Shown here: in pieces, positions 24,481 to 33,626 of the stretch
Layout of the letters: every line of letters starts with the position of its first letter
How positions within the stretch are numbered: position 1 is the stretch's first letter
NCBI RefSeq assembly: GCF_000744775.1
Contig: NZ_JQMP01000003.1
Location: 434,001-498,000, forward strand
Source of the DNA: Thermorudis peleae
GTDB taxonomy: Bacteria > Chloroflexota > Chloroflexia > Thermomicrobiales > Thermomicrobiaceae
Length of the DNA: 64,000 nt
Reading direction: 5' to 3'
Translations under genes and position numbers: made by a program
Notes under the pieces: model-generated
Database searches by the model: none
What the model was told of the DNA's origin: nothing
What the model saw: only the letters and a program-made list of their open reading frames with translations

Positions 24481-25458
24481 CTACGCTGTGCGCACGCCGC
24501 CCTGGAACGCACGCTGGAGCGCCGCCGCGATCTCTGCCCGCGCCCGCTGGCTCACTGACGCCTGCGGCGCAAACCCGTCAAACCCGTGAAACGCGCCTGG
24601 GTAGACATGGAGTTCCGTCGCAACGCCGGCCTGCAGCAGTCGCTGGGCATACGCAATGTCTTCATCCCGGAAGAGGTCGCATTCGCCGACCATGACATAG
24701 GCTGGCGGGAGCCCCGTCAGATCCTCAGCTCTGGCCGGTGCAGCATACGCCGGAACGTCAGCGCTGCCCGGCTCTCGCCCAAGATAGGCCCGCCAGCCAA
24801 TCAGGTTCAGCTCCCGCGTCCAGATCAATCGCCGATCCGTCACCTCGTAACTCGATGGCGTTTGGTTCCGGTCATCCAGCATCGGGTAGATCAGCAGTTG
24901 AAAGGCCACGGATACCTCGCCGCGGTCGCGCGCCAACAGCGCCAACGCAGCCGTTAACCCGCCGCCAGCGCTTGCCCCGCCGATCGCAATCCGCTGTGGA
25001 TCGATTCCCAACGCCGTTGCTTCATCCCACACCCAGCGTAAGGCGGCATAGCAGTCCTCAAGTGGTGTCGGATACGGATGCTCCGGCGCCAGCCGGTAAT
25101 CGACCGAGACGATCACACACGGCACCTGCAGCGCAAGCGGCACAAGCCGGTAGTCCTCTTGCGCAACGGTGCCCATGACGTAGCCGCCGCCGTGAATCCA
25201 CAGCAATGCAGGCGCTGGGCGCGCAACGCCCTCCGGCTGATACAGTCGAACGGGTATCGCTGGCCGGTCGCCCTGCGCAGGCACCTGCGCGTCGCTGATC
25301 GTCACCCCTGCTGGCAGTGGTGGCGCCTGAGCTGCCAGCCGACGCGAACGTTCGAGCGCCGTAATCCGTGCAGCTGGAATATCGTGTAAGTCGACCAGCC
25401 ATTCTTCCGGTAGTGCTGCCAGGGCTGCGGCGAGTTCAGGGTCAAGCCGGTTCAGCAT
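24481..25458 (-). CDS. Alpha/beta hydrolase, hormone-sensitive lipase-like esterase
   Basis: 325-residue serine esterase. HGGGYVMG (oxyanion hole), VDYRLAPEHPYP, the nucleophile in GGASAGG, Asp in MVGECDLFRDED and His in YPGAFHGFDGF give the complete catalytic set of the HSL (GDSAG-like) family. The start at 25458 has GGAGAAGGG upstream; the longer frame is rejected. It is the last gene of the amino-sugar operon, 56 nt after the GH20 gene. It may remove O-acyl groups from imported sugars; that role is inferred from position only. Confidence 0.86.
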   Translation of the reverse strand: MLNRLDPELAAALAALPEEWLVDLHDIPAARITALERSRRLAAQAPPLPAGVTISDAQVPAQGDRPAIPVRLYQPEGVARPAPALLWIHGGGYVMGTVAQEDYRLVPLALQVPCVIVSVDYRLAPEHPYPTPLEDCYAALRWVWDEATALGIDPQRIAIGGASAGGGLTAALALLARDRGEVSVAFQLLIYPMLDDRNQTPSSYEVTDRRLIWTRELNLIGWRAYLGREPGSADVPAYAAPARAEDLTGLPPAYVMVGECDLFRDEDIAYAQRLLQAGVATELHVYPGAFHGFDGFAPQASVSQRARAEIAAALQRAFQGGVRTA

Positions 25459-25514
25459 CGCTATCCCTTCTCCTCTCTTCCGGCACAAGGCGATCCAGAG
25501 CGTACGCTCAGCGC

Positions 25515-27632
25515 CTAACTGCCGCTGCTCAACCCGCCAACTAATCCTGTCTGGAGCACGATCTCTCGTGCCCAGTCGGGGACTGCCTCGATGCCGGCCA
25601 GCTTCGCCAGTTCCACAATGTTCCAGAACCCTTCTTCCCACAGCACCGCGTAGGGCCCTGGCTGATAGCTTGTTGCCTCAGCGTCGAGCGCGTTGCCTTG
25701 CGCATAGCGCGCACGCTGGTCAGCCAGCCACTGGAGTGCTGCAGCATAGCGCCCATCAAGCGCACGGAAACGCTGCAGCGTCTGCTCAATCTCACTGCGC
25801 CGCGCATGACGCAGCCAGCACTGCTCGAACTCCTGCCGGTATGCCAGAAGCGCAGACCGCTCTGCCTGCAACTCGTCAAGCATCTGGTCGAGCACGGCCA
25901 GCCCCCGGGCGCGTCCCTCCTCCGGCTGCGGATCAGGCAGCGTCCGCAGTTGCTCACGCCGCCGTTGCGCTTGTCGCGCCTTGCGGGCTGCAAATGCCGT
26001 CAATCGCGCAATGAAGCCATAATCGTACCGTAGCCAGGGGTCAGGAAGCGTTGCCCACGCCTGCGCCGCGTCGGTCGCCGCTGCCTCCAGCGCCTCGAGC
26101 GCAGTTGGGTCAGCTTCCGCAATGAGCCGCCCCGTCAGCGGGTCATCAAAGAGAGCATAGGCACTGTTCGAGCGGTTCGATGATCCGAGCGTCGATGCGG
26201 TAACAGCTCGCCCAAGTTGCCGAATCGCGACCATGGCCGCGTCGCCAGCCGGACGGCGCAGGACCAGCGGTGCAAACGCTGCATCGATGTCCGCGTCAGT
26301 CGTTTCTGGTCCATGCCAGGCCACGGCCGCTCCAACGGCGTAGGGATACCAGGAGAGAGACAATGGCTGATAATGCCCGTAGTCGCCCCAGTCGGTCAGC
26401 AACATACCCTCGGCGCCAGCCGCCAACCCGTCACGCACGAAGTTCCGAATATTCCCGATCGCGTTCTCGATCCGTGGGAAAAGCGTGTTCCAGCTCGAGG
26501 TGCCCGGGCAAACCCAGAAGCGCCGCCCGCTCTGGCCAAGCAATGTCGTCGTCGGATAGCTGTCTTGCGCCTCATACCACCAGTCCAGCAGCACAATATC
26601 CTCGGGTAATTCCCCGAGCAGATCGGGATAATGCACGAGGATATCTGCCCAGACCATCAACTGCTTGCCGTAGCGCGCAGCAAGCTCACGGATGCGCACA
26701 AGATGGCGCAAGTAGAGACGGCCACGACCGAGTTGCTCCGCCAATGCACGCGCCTGCCCAGTACCCAGATCCCACGTCTCATCGCAGTCAGCGTTGAACC
26801 AGGGCGCGCGGAAATTGGGTAGAAACTCGCGGTAGAGCGTGTCGAGCAACGTATACGTCTCTTCACGTGCTGGCGTCAGACTCCAGCGCCAGCCGACCTC
26901 ATCAAGATGCGAAAAGCGGGGCAGAGAAAGCAGCCGCCGCTGATGACCAAATGACTGCAGGTTGGGCACAAAGGCAATGTGTCGCGCGGCGCAGTACGCA
27001 TCAAGCGCGAGGATATCGTCAGCCGTCAGCGGATCAGTGCCGTCTTGCAGTTCCGGTACGCTCGGGAAGGCAAACGTGTGCTCGATATAGAGCTGGAAAT
27101 GGTTGTACTTCAAGCTCGCCAGGTAGTCGATCAGCCGATAGAGGGTTTCTCTCGTCGGCACTTTGCCCCGGGAGACATCCAGCATGACCCCACGGTTCGC
27201 CAGCCGCGGCCAATCCCGAATCGTCAGTGCGGGCAACCGGCCGCCTTTGGTTTGGATCAATTGACAGAGCGTCTGGACGCCGTAAAACAGCCCAGCCTCG
27301 TCAACCCCGGTGACCGTGACCCGGTCAGCCGTGATGCGCAAGCTGTACCCTTCGGCTGGCAGCGTCGCCAGCGTCCCGGCTGCTTCGTCGCGCCCAGCGA
27401 CGGCAAGCACTATCGCGCCCGCCTCATCAAGCGAGAGCGCGCGCCGAATAGTCAGCGTCAGCCCCGTGGCCTCGCGCACCGCTGCTTGGAGCCAGCGTGC
27501 TGCAAAGAACGTTTCCTCACTCGCTGCCGCGCTCAGCACGATTGCCGTGTGTGCCGTGAGCGTGAACGCCTCATCCGCTGGCCCACGCGTGACCTCGCGT
27601 GGCATCGGAAGCAACGGCAATTCTGTGGTCAT
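25515..27632 (-). CDS. GH20 beta-N-acetylhexosaminidase
   Basis: 705 residues. An N-terminal GH20b domain (about 1-120) is followed by the catalytic TIM barrel, beginning NRGVMLDVSRGKVPT. The catalytic Asp-Glu pair is in NADCDETWD. A C-terminal helical extension of about 200 residues, rich in Arg and Gln, follows. No signal peptide is seen, so it should act inside the cell on imported oligosaccharides, releasing GlcNAc. GAGGAGG sits 6 nt before ATG 27632, which I prefer to ATG 27638. Placement with nagA and anmK supports a role in chitooligosaccharide or muropeptide breakdown. Confidence 0.88.
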   Translation of the reverse strand: MTTELPLLPMPREVTRGPADEAFTLTAHTAIVLSAAASEETFFAARWLQAAVREATGLTLTIRRALSLDEAGAIVLAVAGRDEAAGTLATLPAEGYSLRITADRVTVTGVDEAGLFYGVQTLCQLIQTKGGRLPALTIRDWPRLANRGVMLDVSRGKVPTRETLYRLIDYLASLKYNHFQLYIEHTFAFPSVPELQDGTDPLTADDILALDAYCAARHIAFVPNLQSFGHQRRLLSLPRFSHLDEVGWRWSLTPAREETYTLLDTLYREFLPNFRAPWFNADCDETWDLGTGQARALAEQLGRGRLYLRHLVRIRELAARYGKQLMVWADILVHYPDLLGELPEDIVLLDWWYEAQDSYPTTTLLGQSGRRFWVCPGTSSWNTLFPRIENAIGNIRNFVRDGLAAGAEGMLLTDWGDYGHYQPLSLSWYPYAVGAAVAWHGPETTDADIDAAFAPLVLRRPAGDAAMVAIRQLGRAVTASTLGSSNRSNSAYALFDDPLTGRLIAEADPTALEALEAAATDAAQAWATLPDPWLRYDYGFIARLTAFAARKARQAQRRREQLRTLPDPQPEEGRARGLAVLDQMLDELQAERSALLAYRQEFEQCWLRHARRSEIEQTLQRFRALDGRYAAALQWLADQRARYAQGNALDAEATSYQPGPYAVLWEEGFWNIVELAKLAGIEAVPDWAREIVLQTGLVGGLSSGS

Positions 27633-27698
27633 TGCCATCCTCCTCGAGAGTCGACCCGAACACGAGTTCCTGCGCCGATCCATGCAAACTGCACGCAG

Positions 27699-28922
27699 CT
27701 ACGGCGGTGCTCCCAACCGTGGCGGCGTCAGTGACCCTAACGTGACTGCCTGGCGAGCACCGGTTGCCCGTGGCATATTCGTTGGCAGCCCAAGCAGCGC
27801 ATCGTGGGCGAGCAACGCAAACGCCATCGCCTCTTTTGCCTTGCTGTCAATGCCATACGCCTCGTGGGGAACGACGCGGGCCGGTGCCAGCGCTCGCGCA
27901 AGCGCAGCCATCAGCACTGGATTGCGCGTTCCGCCGCCGCCGACGATGACCTCATCGACCGGCCCCAACCAACGTCGGTATGCCTCGGCAATGCTCTCAG
28001 CCGTCAAGGCGACCAGCGTTGCCAGAAGATCACAGGCGCGCTGAAACTCGACCGTTTTGGGTTCTGCCCCTAGCCGGAGCGCACCCGGCCGCAAGCCGAC
28101 ATGCTCGAGAATCGCGCGGCAGCGTTCCCGTCCATAGGCTTCGCGGCCGGTTGTCTTCGGCGGTGGGAGCTGGAAATACGGATCGTCAAGAAGAAAGGCC
28201 AGCAGTTCTGGCAAAACCCGGCCACGCGCTGCAAGCTGCCCATCACGGTCATACGCCTGTGCATCATCCGTAAGCAGTTGGACAACGCCGTCGATGAGCA
28301 TATTGCCCGGCCCGGTATCGAACGCCAGCACGTCATCGCGCCCAGCGCCAGCTGGCACATACGTGACATTCGCAATGCCGCCAAGGTTCTGAACAGCCCG
28401 GTGCACCGTTGGATGACGGAAGACGACCCAGTCGAAATACGGCACCAGTGGAGCGCCTTGTCCGCCCGCCGCAATATCGGCCGATCGGAAGTCTGCAATG
28501 ACCGGCACGCCAGTCCGCTGAGCGATCACCGCAGGTGAGCCAATCTGAAGCGTGCCCGATGCCGCAAGTGGCAGTGATGGGTCAGGAGCCGGCTGATGCC
28601 AAACTGTCTGCCCATGCGAGCCAATAACCATGAGTGCCTGCAGAGGCACGCCTGCCGCGTCACAAAGGTGCTGTGCAGCGGTGACGAATGCTTCGCCAAT
28701 CAATGTGTCCAGGACGCAGAGTCGCGGTAACACTGGTGCGGTTTGGGCGAAGAGCGCAAACAATTCCTGTCGCAGCGCTGCTGGATACGGATAGGTCGCG
28801 AAAGCCGTGAGCGTGAGGCGAGCATGCTCGCCTGCCCCGCTGATCGTAACCAGGGCTGCGTCAACCCCATCTGCCGATGTCCCCGACAACAGCCCGAGGC
28901 AACGCTGCGGTGTCGCGCTCAT
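27699..28922 (-). CDS. anmK: Anhydro-N-acetylmuramic acid kinase
   Basis: 407-residue AnmK: phosphorylates and opens 1,6-anhydro-MurNAc to MurNAc-6-phosphate during murein recycling. Motifs: GLLSGTSADGVDAAL at the N-terminus (ATP/phosphate loop), IGSHGQTVWH, ADFRSADIAAGGQGAPLVPYFD and AFDTGPGNMLID. ATG 28922 is preferred over GTG 28925; GAGGGGATA lies upstream. It begins 4 nt after the stop of the beta-lactamase-like gene. The downstream etherase (MurQ) that would make GlcNAc-6-P is not in the window. Confidence 0.92.
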   Translation of the reverse strand: MSATPQRCLGLLSGTSADGVDAALVTISGAGEHARLTLTAFATYPYPAALRQELFALFAQTAPVLPRLCVLDTLIGEAFVTAAQHLCDAAGVPLQALMVIGSHGQTVWHQPAPDPSLPLAASGTLQIGSPAVIAQRTGVPVIADFRSADIAAGGQGAPLVPYFDWVVFRHPTVHRAVQNLGGIANVTYVPAGAGRDDVLAFDTGPGNMLIDGVVQLLTDDAQAYDRDGQLAARGRVLPELLAFLLDDPYFQLPPPKTTGREAYGRERCRAILEHVGLRPGALRLGAEPKTVEFQRACDLLATLVALTAESIAEAYRRWLGPVDEVIVGGGGTRNPVLMAALARALAPARVVPHEAYGIDSKAKEAMAFALLAHDALLGLPTNMPRATGARQAVTLGSLTPPRLGAPP

Positions 28923-28925
28923 CAC

Positions 28926-30056
28926 CTATCCCCTCGCTGGGAAGGCAGCAGCCAATTCCCTCAGCACCGCTGCTCGCACCGCTTGTATCCCTTCGCGCAC
29001 AACCGGATGCACGCGGTTGGTCAGGAGTACGACGATCAGGTCCCGTAGCGGATCGACCCAGAGCATGGTGCCCGTAAAGCCAGTGTGACCAAAAGCTCGC
29101 ATGCTCAAGGGGGCGGAGAGCGGCGAAGACGTGTCAGCACAAACCCAGCCTAAGCCGCGCCCGGGTGCCTGCTGAGTCGTTGCTTCAGCAACGAGCGCGC
29201 CAGGGAGCAGTTCATCACCGTGTAACCATGCGGCAGCGTAGCGTGCGAGGTCCTCGGCTGTGCCGAAGAGTCCAGCATGCCCGGCAATCCCGTCCAGCCC
29301 GTAGTACGCATTGCCGTCGTGTACCTCGCCCCAGATCAGCGAGGTTCGCCAGGGAAACCCGTGCCCTCGCGCTCCAACGTTGTTGGCTTCGTAGCTGTTG
29401 CCGCGTTCTGTTGCGGCGATCTGCCGCCGCAACGACCGGGGCGGACAAAACTGAAGGCTGGCCAGTCCAAGCGGCGCAAAGACACGCTGGCGTGCAGCCG
29501 TTGCCAGATCCGCGCCAGTCAGTTGCTGGACGAGTATGCCTAGGAGGATGAAGCCTAAGTCGCTGTAGACCACCTGTGCTCCTGGCTCTCCAATGGGCAT
29601 TGTCTCGGCAATTGCCGTTGCATACGCTGCCTCGCCGTGAGCGTCAAGATAAAGCGGCAGCCAGGCTGGAAGCCCAGCCGTGTGCGTAAGCAGGTGACGG
29701 ATCGTTGCGCTGGCGTATGGTGAGGTGGCGAGTGAAGGAAGAAGTTGTCCCAATGGCGTCTCGAGCTGAAACAGTCCTTCAGCGACGAGTTGCAGCACGA
29801 TCGGCGTGGTTGCCACGACCTTCGTTAATGAGGCCAGGTCGAAGAGCGTGTGCCGCGTCATTGCAATGGGCTCAGTCACCTCTGGCGGTGTCGCAGGATC
29901 GCCGATGCACGATGGATGAAGTGCCCAGCCGGTCGCTTCCCACCAAACGATTGCATCGCGATGCTGAACAAGCAGCACCGCTCCCGCATAGGCCTGCTCT
30001 CCTCCAGCCACGACCTGTTGCCAGGCGGCCGCCAGTGCAGCGCTAGTGCGTGGCAT
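28926..30056 (-). CDS. Serine hydrolase, beta-lactamase (class C)-like
   Basis: 376 residues of the penicillin-binding/beta-lactamase fold. SLTK (SxxK) is near residue 76, YSD stands for the YxN element, and HTG (in FGHTGFTGT) for the KTG element. There is no signal peptide, so a cytoplasmic place is likely. Similar proteins occur in murein salvage clusters such as the YbbE/AmlC gene of Bacillus, where they may act on peptide parts of muropeptides. The gene overlaps nagA by 14 nt and lies directly before anmK, supporting that role. A true antibiotic-resistance role is unlikely. Confidence 0.84.
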   Translation of the reverse strand: MPRTSAALAAAWQQVVAGGEQAYAGAVLLVQHRDAIVWWEATGWALHPSCIGDPATPPEVTEPIAMTRHTLFDLASLTKVVATTPIVLQLVAEGLFQLETPLGQLLPSLATSPYASATIRHLLTHTAGLPAWLPLYLDAHGEAAYATAIAETMPIGEPGAQVVYSDLGFILLGILVQQLTGADLATAARQRVFAPLGLASLQFCPPRSLRRQIAATERGNSYEANNVGARGHGFPWRTSLIWGEVHDGNAYYGLDGIAGHAGLFGTAEDLARYAAAWLHGDELLPGALVAEATTQQAPGRGLGWVCADTSSPLSAPLSMRAFGHTGFTGTMLWVDPLRDLIVVLLTNRVHPVVREGIQAVRAAVLRELAAAFPARG

Positions 30057-31242
30057 ATGCGGCCTCCGCCGGGAACCGCTCCCGCCATTCCTCGCTCACG
30101 TACGCCAGCCGGCCACGGCAGAACGTTGCCTGCACGCAAAGGCCCTTGTCGAGGAGCACGATGTCAGCGTCATACCCAGCAGCGATGATGCCTTTGCGTT
30201 CTGCTGCCCCTGCAACCCGTGCCGGGTTGAGGCTCAGCAAGCGACTTGCTGTCGGCAGGTCAAGTTCCAGCGTCTGGACAAGGTTGCGCAGCGCTTGGTC
30301 CATCGTGAGGATGCTGCCAGCGATGGTTCCGTCGGCCAGCCGGGCTGCTCCGTCGCGCACTTCGGCTGGCTGGCCAGCGAATGTAAAACCGCGAAGTTCA
30401 GCTACACCCGCAATCGGTTGGGCGTCTGTGATCGCCACGGTGCGCTCGGCGCCAAGCGCGTAGAGTAACGCTCGTGCTGCCGCCGGATGAACGTGGACGC
30501 CATCGACGATCAGTTCGCCTGTCACATGCTTGGCTTCGATGATCGCGCCGAGTGGTCCCGGAGCACGGTGAAGCAGCGGTGGCATCGCGTTGAAGCAGTG
30601 CGTCGCATGCGAAATGCCGTGGGCGATCGCGTCACGGGCCTGCTCATAACTTGCGTCCGTGTGGCCAATACTGACAGTTACCCCCGCGTCTCGGAACTGC
30701 GTAATTGCGGCAGCTGCCCCAGGCAGTTCTGGCGCAAGTGTAACGAGGCGGAGTTGCCCTTGGGCGGCAGCGAGGAGGGCGCGGACATCGTCGGGGTCAG
30801 GAAGTCGCAGCCACGAGGGATGATGAGCGCCTCGCCGCGTTGGATTGAGGTATGGTCCTTCGAGGTGAATGCCTAACGGCTCAGCTCCCTGGCTTGTCTG
30901 GGCTATCGCGCTCGCCGCAGCGTGCAACTGGACGATTGGTAGTGCCTGCGGCACCCCCACAACGGTGATCAGAAAAGCCGTTGTACCGGTTGATGCGACC
31001 CACCGTGCGTACGCGAGGATTTCGTTAGGATCAGTTGTGTGAAGGGCAAAACCACCTCCGCCGTGGGTGTGCAGCTCAATGAATCCAGGCAGCGCGAGCA
31101 TGCCGTCGAGTGCGACACGGTGGCCAGCCGGTGTCACGTCTGGCCCGACAGCGAAAATGTGCCCGTTGTCAAGGACAATCCGACTTGCCGGTTGCTCGCC
31201 TCTTGCATCAATGATGTGGACGTCCTCGAGTGTCAGCGCCAT
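30043..31242 (-). CDS. nagA: N-acetylglucosamine-6-phosphate deacetylase
   Basis: 399-residue amidohydrolase making glucosamine-6-phosphate and acetate. Metal and active-site elements are in order: HTHG (His58, His60), LEGPYLNP with the metal Glu, SIGHTDASY, THCFNAMPPL, VDGVHVHP and the catalytic Asp in AITDAQPIAG. ATG 31242 has GGGGTGGGGGA upstream. It follows the SIS-domain gene by 15 nt, so the deacetylation and deamination steps are encoded side by side. Confidence 0.92.
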   Translation of the reverse strand: MALTLEDVHIIDARGEQPASRIVLDNGHIFAVGPDVTPAGHRVALDGMLALPGFIELHTHGGGGFALHTTDPNEILAYARWVASTGTTAFLITVVGVPQALPIVQLHAAASAIAQTSQGAEPLGIHLEGPYLNPTRRGAHHPSWLRLPDPDDVRALLAAAQGQLRLVTLAPELPGAAAAITQFRDAGVTVSIGHTDASYEQARDAIAHGISHATHCFNAMPPLLHRAPGPLGAIIEAKHVTGELIVDGVHVHPAAARALLYALGAERTVAITDAQPIAGVAELRGFTFAGQPAEVRDGAARLADGTIAGSILTMDQALRNLVQTLELDLPTASRLLSLNPARVAGAAERKGIIAAGYDADIVLLDKGLCVQATFCRGRLAYVSEEWRERFPAEAAYATH

Positions 31243-31257
31243 TCCCCCACCCCTTAA

Positions 31258-32295
31258 CTACCGCGTTTCCGTCACTTTGCGCAGCCCTCGAGGCTGATCG
31301 GGGTCAAGGCCGCGGAGCAGTGCAAGATGGAGCGCGAAGAGCTGGCCGGGGATGACCGCAACCAGCGGCGAGAGCCATTCTGGCACGCCAGGTGGCAATG
31401 GTAACGGCGTTCCGGCGCGTTCGAGCAGCGCGGCATCATCCGAAATCACGATAAGCTCCGCCCGGAGTGCCGCAAGCTCATGCGCAAGAGCAGCCATATC
31501 CGCGAAGACGAGTCCACTTGGGGCAACTAGCACAACTGGGAAGCCTGGTTCAATGAGCGCGATTGGCCCATGGCGGAAGTCTGCTGATGAATATGGCTCG
31601 GCGATGGCGTAACTTGTCTCTTTCACTTTGAGCGCGATTTCGAACGCGGTCGCGTAGTTAAAGCCGCGCCCGATGACCGCAAAGCGATCGGCATAGCGAA
31701 AGCGCTCAACCCGTTGCGCAATGATCGTGTTGCGCATCAGCGTTTCCTGCACCAAGGCCGGGACCTGGCGCAGCGCATTCCATCGGGTTTGATCACCGCT
31801 GAGCGCTGCACTCAGCATTGCCAACACGAGTAACTGCGCCGTATAGGTCTTGGTTGCTGGTAGCGCGCGTTCCGGTCCTGCGTAGAGGGGAAGCACGTGG
31901 GCTGCACTGGCGGCGAGTGGCGAGGAAGGGTCATTCGTAATCGCAAGGGTGAGCGCGCCTTGTTGCCGTGCTTCGGCAATGACTCCAACAATGTCGGGCG
32001 ATCGTCCGGATTGGCTAATGCCGATCACGAGCTTGCCAGCAAAGTTCGGTGGCTGGTGGTAGAGCGTCACCAGTGATGGCGTGGCCAGTGCGACAACGAG
32101 CCGGTTAAGTGCGCCGAAGAGGTACTGGGCATAGCGCGCTGCGTTGTCAGAGCTGCCTCGTGCCGCAATGACGACGCTGTCAGGGGCAAAGGTCACGACT
32201 GCGTTCGCCGCGGCTTCGACGGCTGGCTGCGCCTGGATGAGCGCCCGGGCCAGCACCTCTGGCTGTTCGGCGATTTCCTCAGCTAACACACTCAT
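31258..32295 (-). CDS. SIS-domain aminosugar isomerase/deaminase (GlmS C-terminal/NagB-II type)
   Basis: 345 residues with two SIS domains. ARGSSDNAA and GISQSGRSPDIVGV are the first sugar-phosphate loops, and TKTYTAQL and YSSADFRHGPIAL are features of the GlmS isomerase half. It lacks the glutaminase domain, so it is expected to deaminate glucosamine-6-phosphate to fructose-6-phosphate (NagB-II), next to nagA. The first codons overlap the end of the Gfo/Idh gene by ATGA. It could alternatively act on galactosamine-6-phosphate, as AgaS does. Confidence 0.88.
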   Translation of the reverse strand: MSVLAEEIAEQPEVLARALIQAQPAVEAAANAVVTFAPDSVVIAARGSSDNAARYAQYLFGALNRLVVALATPSLVTLYHQPPNFAGKLVIGISQSGRSPDIVGVIAEARQQGALTLAITNDPSSPLAASAAHVLPLYAGPERALPATKTYTAQLLVLAMLSAALSGDQTRWNALRQVPALVQETLMRNTIIAQRVERFRYADRFAVIGRGFNYATAFEIALKVKETSYAIAEPYSSADFRHGPIALIEPGFPVVLVAPSGLVFADMAALAHELAALRAELIVISDDAALLERAGTPLPLPPGVPEWLSPLVAVIPGQLFALHLALLRGLDPDQPRGLRKVTETR

Positions 32296-33599
32296 CGCGT
32301 TACGGCCCCGCCGACTGCTTCAGGTAAGTGTGCTGCTGCCTCCGTCACCTTTTGGCGAAACTCCTCCATGTTGACGACTGCGCCACCTAATCGCGCGCTT
32401 TCGGCCGCAAAGGCGAGCAAATGGCTTTCAACCGACTGCTGGGCCGAGGTCAAGATCGGCCGCCCTTCACGCACAGCGGCGACGAATGCCCGCATCAGCC
32501 CTTCATCGCCGCCACCATGCCCACCAGGCGGCGTTGCCAGACGAAGCGTTTCTGCTGTGCCAGTGAGATGGTCAAAGAGCTGGATTTCGCGGCGTGACTC
32601 GTTGGCCAACAGCGTTGCGCGCGTGCCGTCAATGCGCACCGTTCGTCCCTCGACGTGTGAGCAGCCTTGCATCGTTAACGACACAGCGAGTTGGCCATCG
32701 AATTCCATGAGGACAACCTGGTGGTCGACGGCTGTGTTGTCGCAGTGATAGACGCAGCGGCCATATGGGCCTGTGCGCAAGGCTGCGAGCATGCCTTCGC
32801 GGCTCTGGTCGAGCGAGACTGCTTGGCGGAAGGGGCTCGTTGGCGGCACAAGGTCGAGGTAGATCCGTGGCGCGTAGTATGGGCAGTTGTCGGCGATTGG
32901 GCAGCCATCAGTGCACCGCTCGGGGATCTCTGGGCCAACGCGCTGTGGCGTGAAATGGGTGAGTGAGCCAAAGGAGGAGAGACGGACGCAGTGCCGGCCA
33001 ATGATCCAGACCAGAAGGTCGAGGTCGTGACAGCACTTGGTCAGGATCATGGGGCTTGCACGTTCGGTATTCGACCAGTTGCCACGGATGAAGCTATGGG
33101 CGAAGTGGAGGAAGCTCAAGTTCTCGCGCCAGTCGAGAGAGACGATCTCGCCGAGCCGTCCGCTGGTGACGATCTCGTAGATCGTGCGGAAGAAGGGAGC
33201 ATAGCGCAAGACGTGCGCGATCTGCAGGATCCGCCCGTGGCGCTCGGCGAGTTGCGCCAGGAGGACCGCGTGTTCGGGTGTCGTCGTCATCGGCTTTTCA
33301 AGAAGGACGTGGTAGCCGAGGGCCAGGAACTGGACAGTGCTAGGGAAATGCTGGCGATCCATGGTGGCGTTCACCAGCCCCTCAGCAAGCTGTGGGCGCT
33401 CGGCAAGCTCTTCCCACGAGCGAAACTGGCGCTCGGGCGGGATATGGTGGGCCTGCGCGAAGCGCGCACGACGCCCTTCATCAGGCTCGGCGACGGCAAC
33501 GAACCGCACATCTTCTGGATGGCGTTCGGCGTAGCCGCCGTAGGCAAGATACCCGCGGTTTCCCGCGCCGACCATGACGAGCTCGACTGGCTTTGCCAT
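32292..33599 (-). CDS. Gfo/Idh/MocA-family oxidoreductase
   Basis: 435-residue NAD(P)-dependent sugar dehydrogenase-type protein. The Rossmann start VELVMVGAGNRGYLAYG is followed by EKPMT and a Gfo C-terminal domain. A four-Cys patch (CTDGCPIADNCPYY plus an earlier CCHD) marks a large-Gfo subgroup. In this operon it may act on a derivative of the imported amino sugar, or belong to the retaining GH109-like glycosidases of this fold; sequence alone does not decide. ATG 33599 is preceded by AGGAGGAGG. Confidence 0.85.
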   Translation of the reverse strand: MAKPVELVMVGAGNRGYLAYGGYAERHPEDVRFVAVAEPDEGRRARFAQAHHIPPERQFRSWEELAERPQLAEGLVNATMDRQHFPSTVQFLALGYHVLLEKPMTTTPEHAVLLAQLAERHGRILQIAHVLRYAPFFRTIYEIVTSGRLGEIVSLDWRENLSFLHFAHSFIRGNWSNTERASPMILTKCCHDLDLLVWIIGRHCVRLSSFGSLTHFTPQRVGPEIPERCTDGCPIADNCPYYAPRIYLDLVPPTSPFRQAVSLDQSREGMLAALRTGPYGRCVYHCDNTAVDHQVVLMEFDGQLAVSLTMQGCSHVEGRTVRIDGTRATLLANESRREIQLFDHLTGTAETLRLATPPGGHGGGDEGLMRAFVAAVREGRPILTSAQQSVESHLLAFAAESARLGGAVVNMEEFRQKVTEAAAHLPEAVGGAVTR

Positions 33600-33626
33600 T
33601 GCTGCGTATCCCTCCTCCTCTGCGGA

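Noticed and set aside
28926-30056. Antibiotic-resistance beta-lactamase
   Set aside because: It has no signal peptide, and the operon context is cell-wall sugar salvage.
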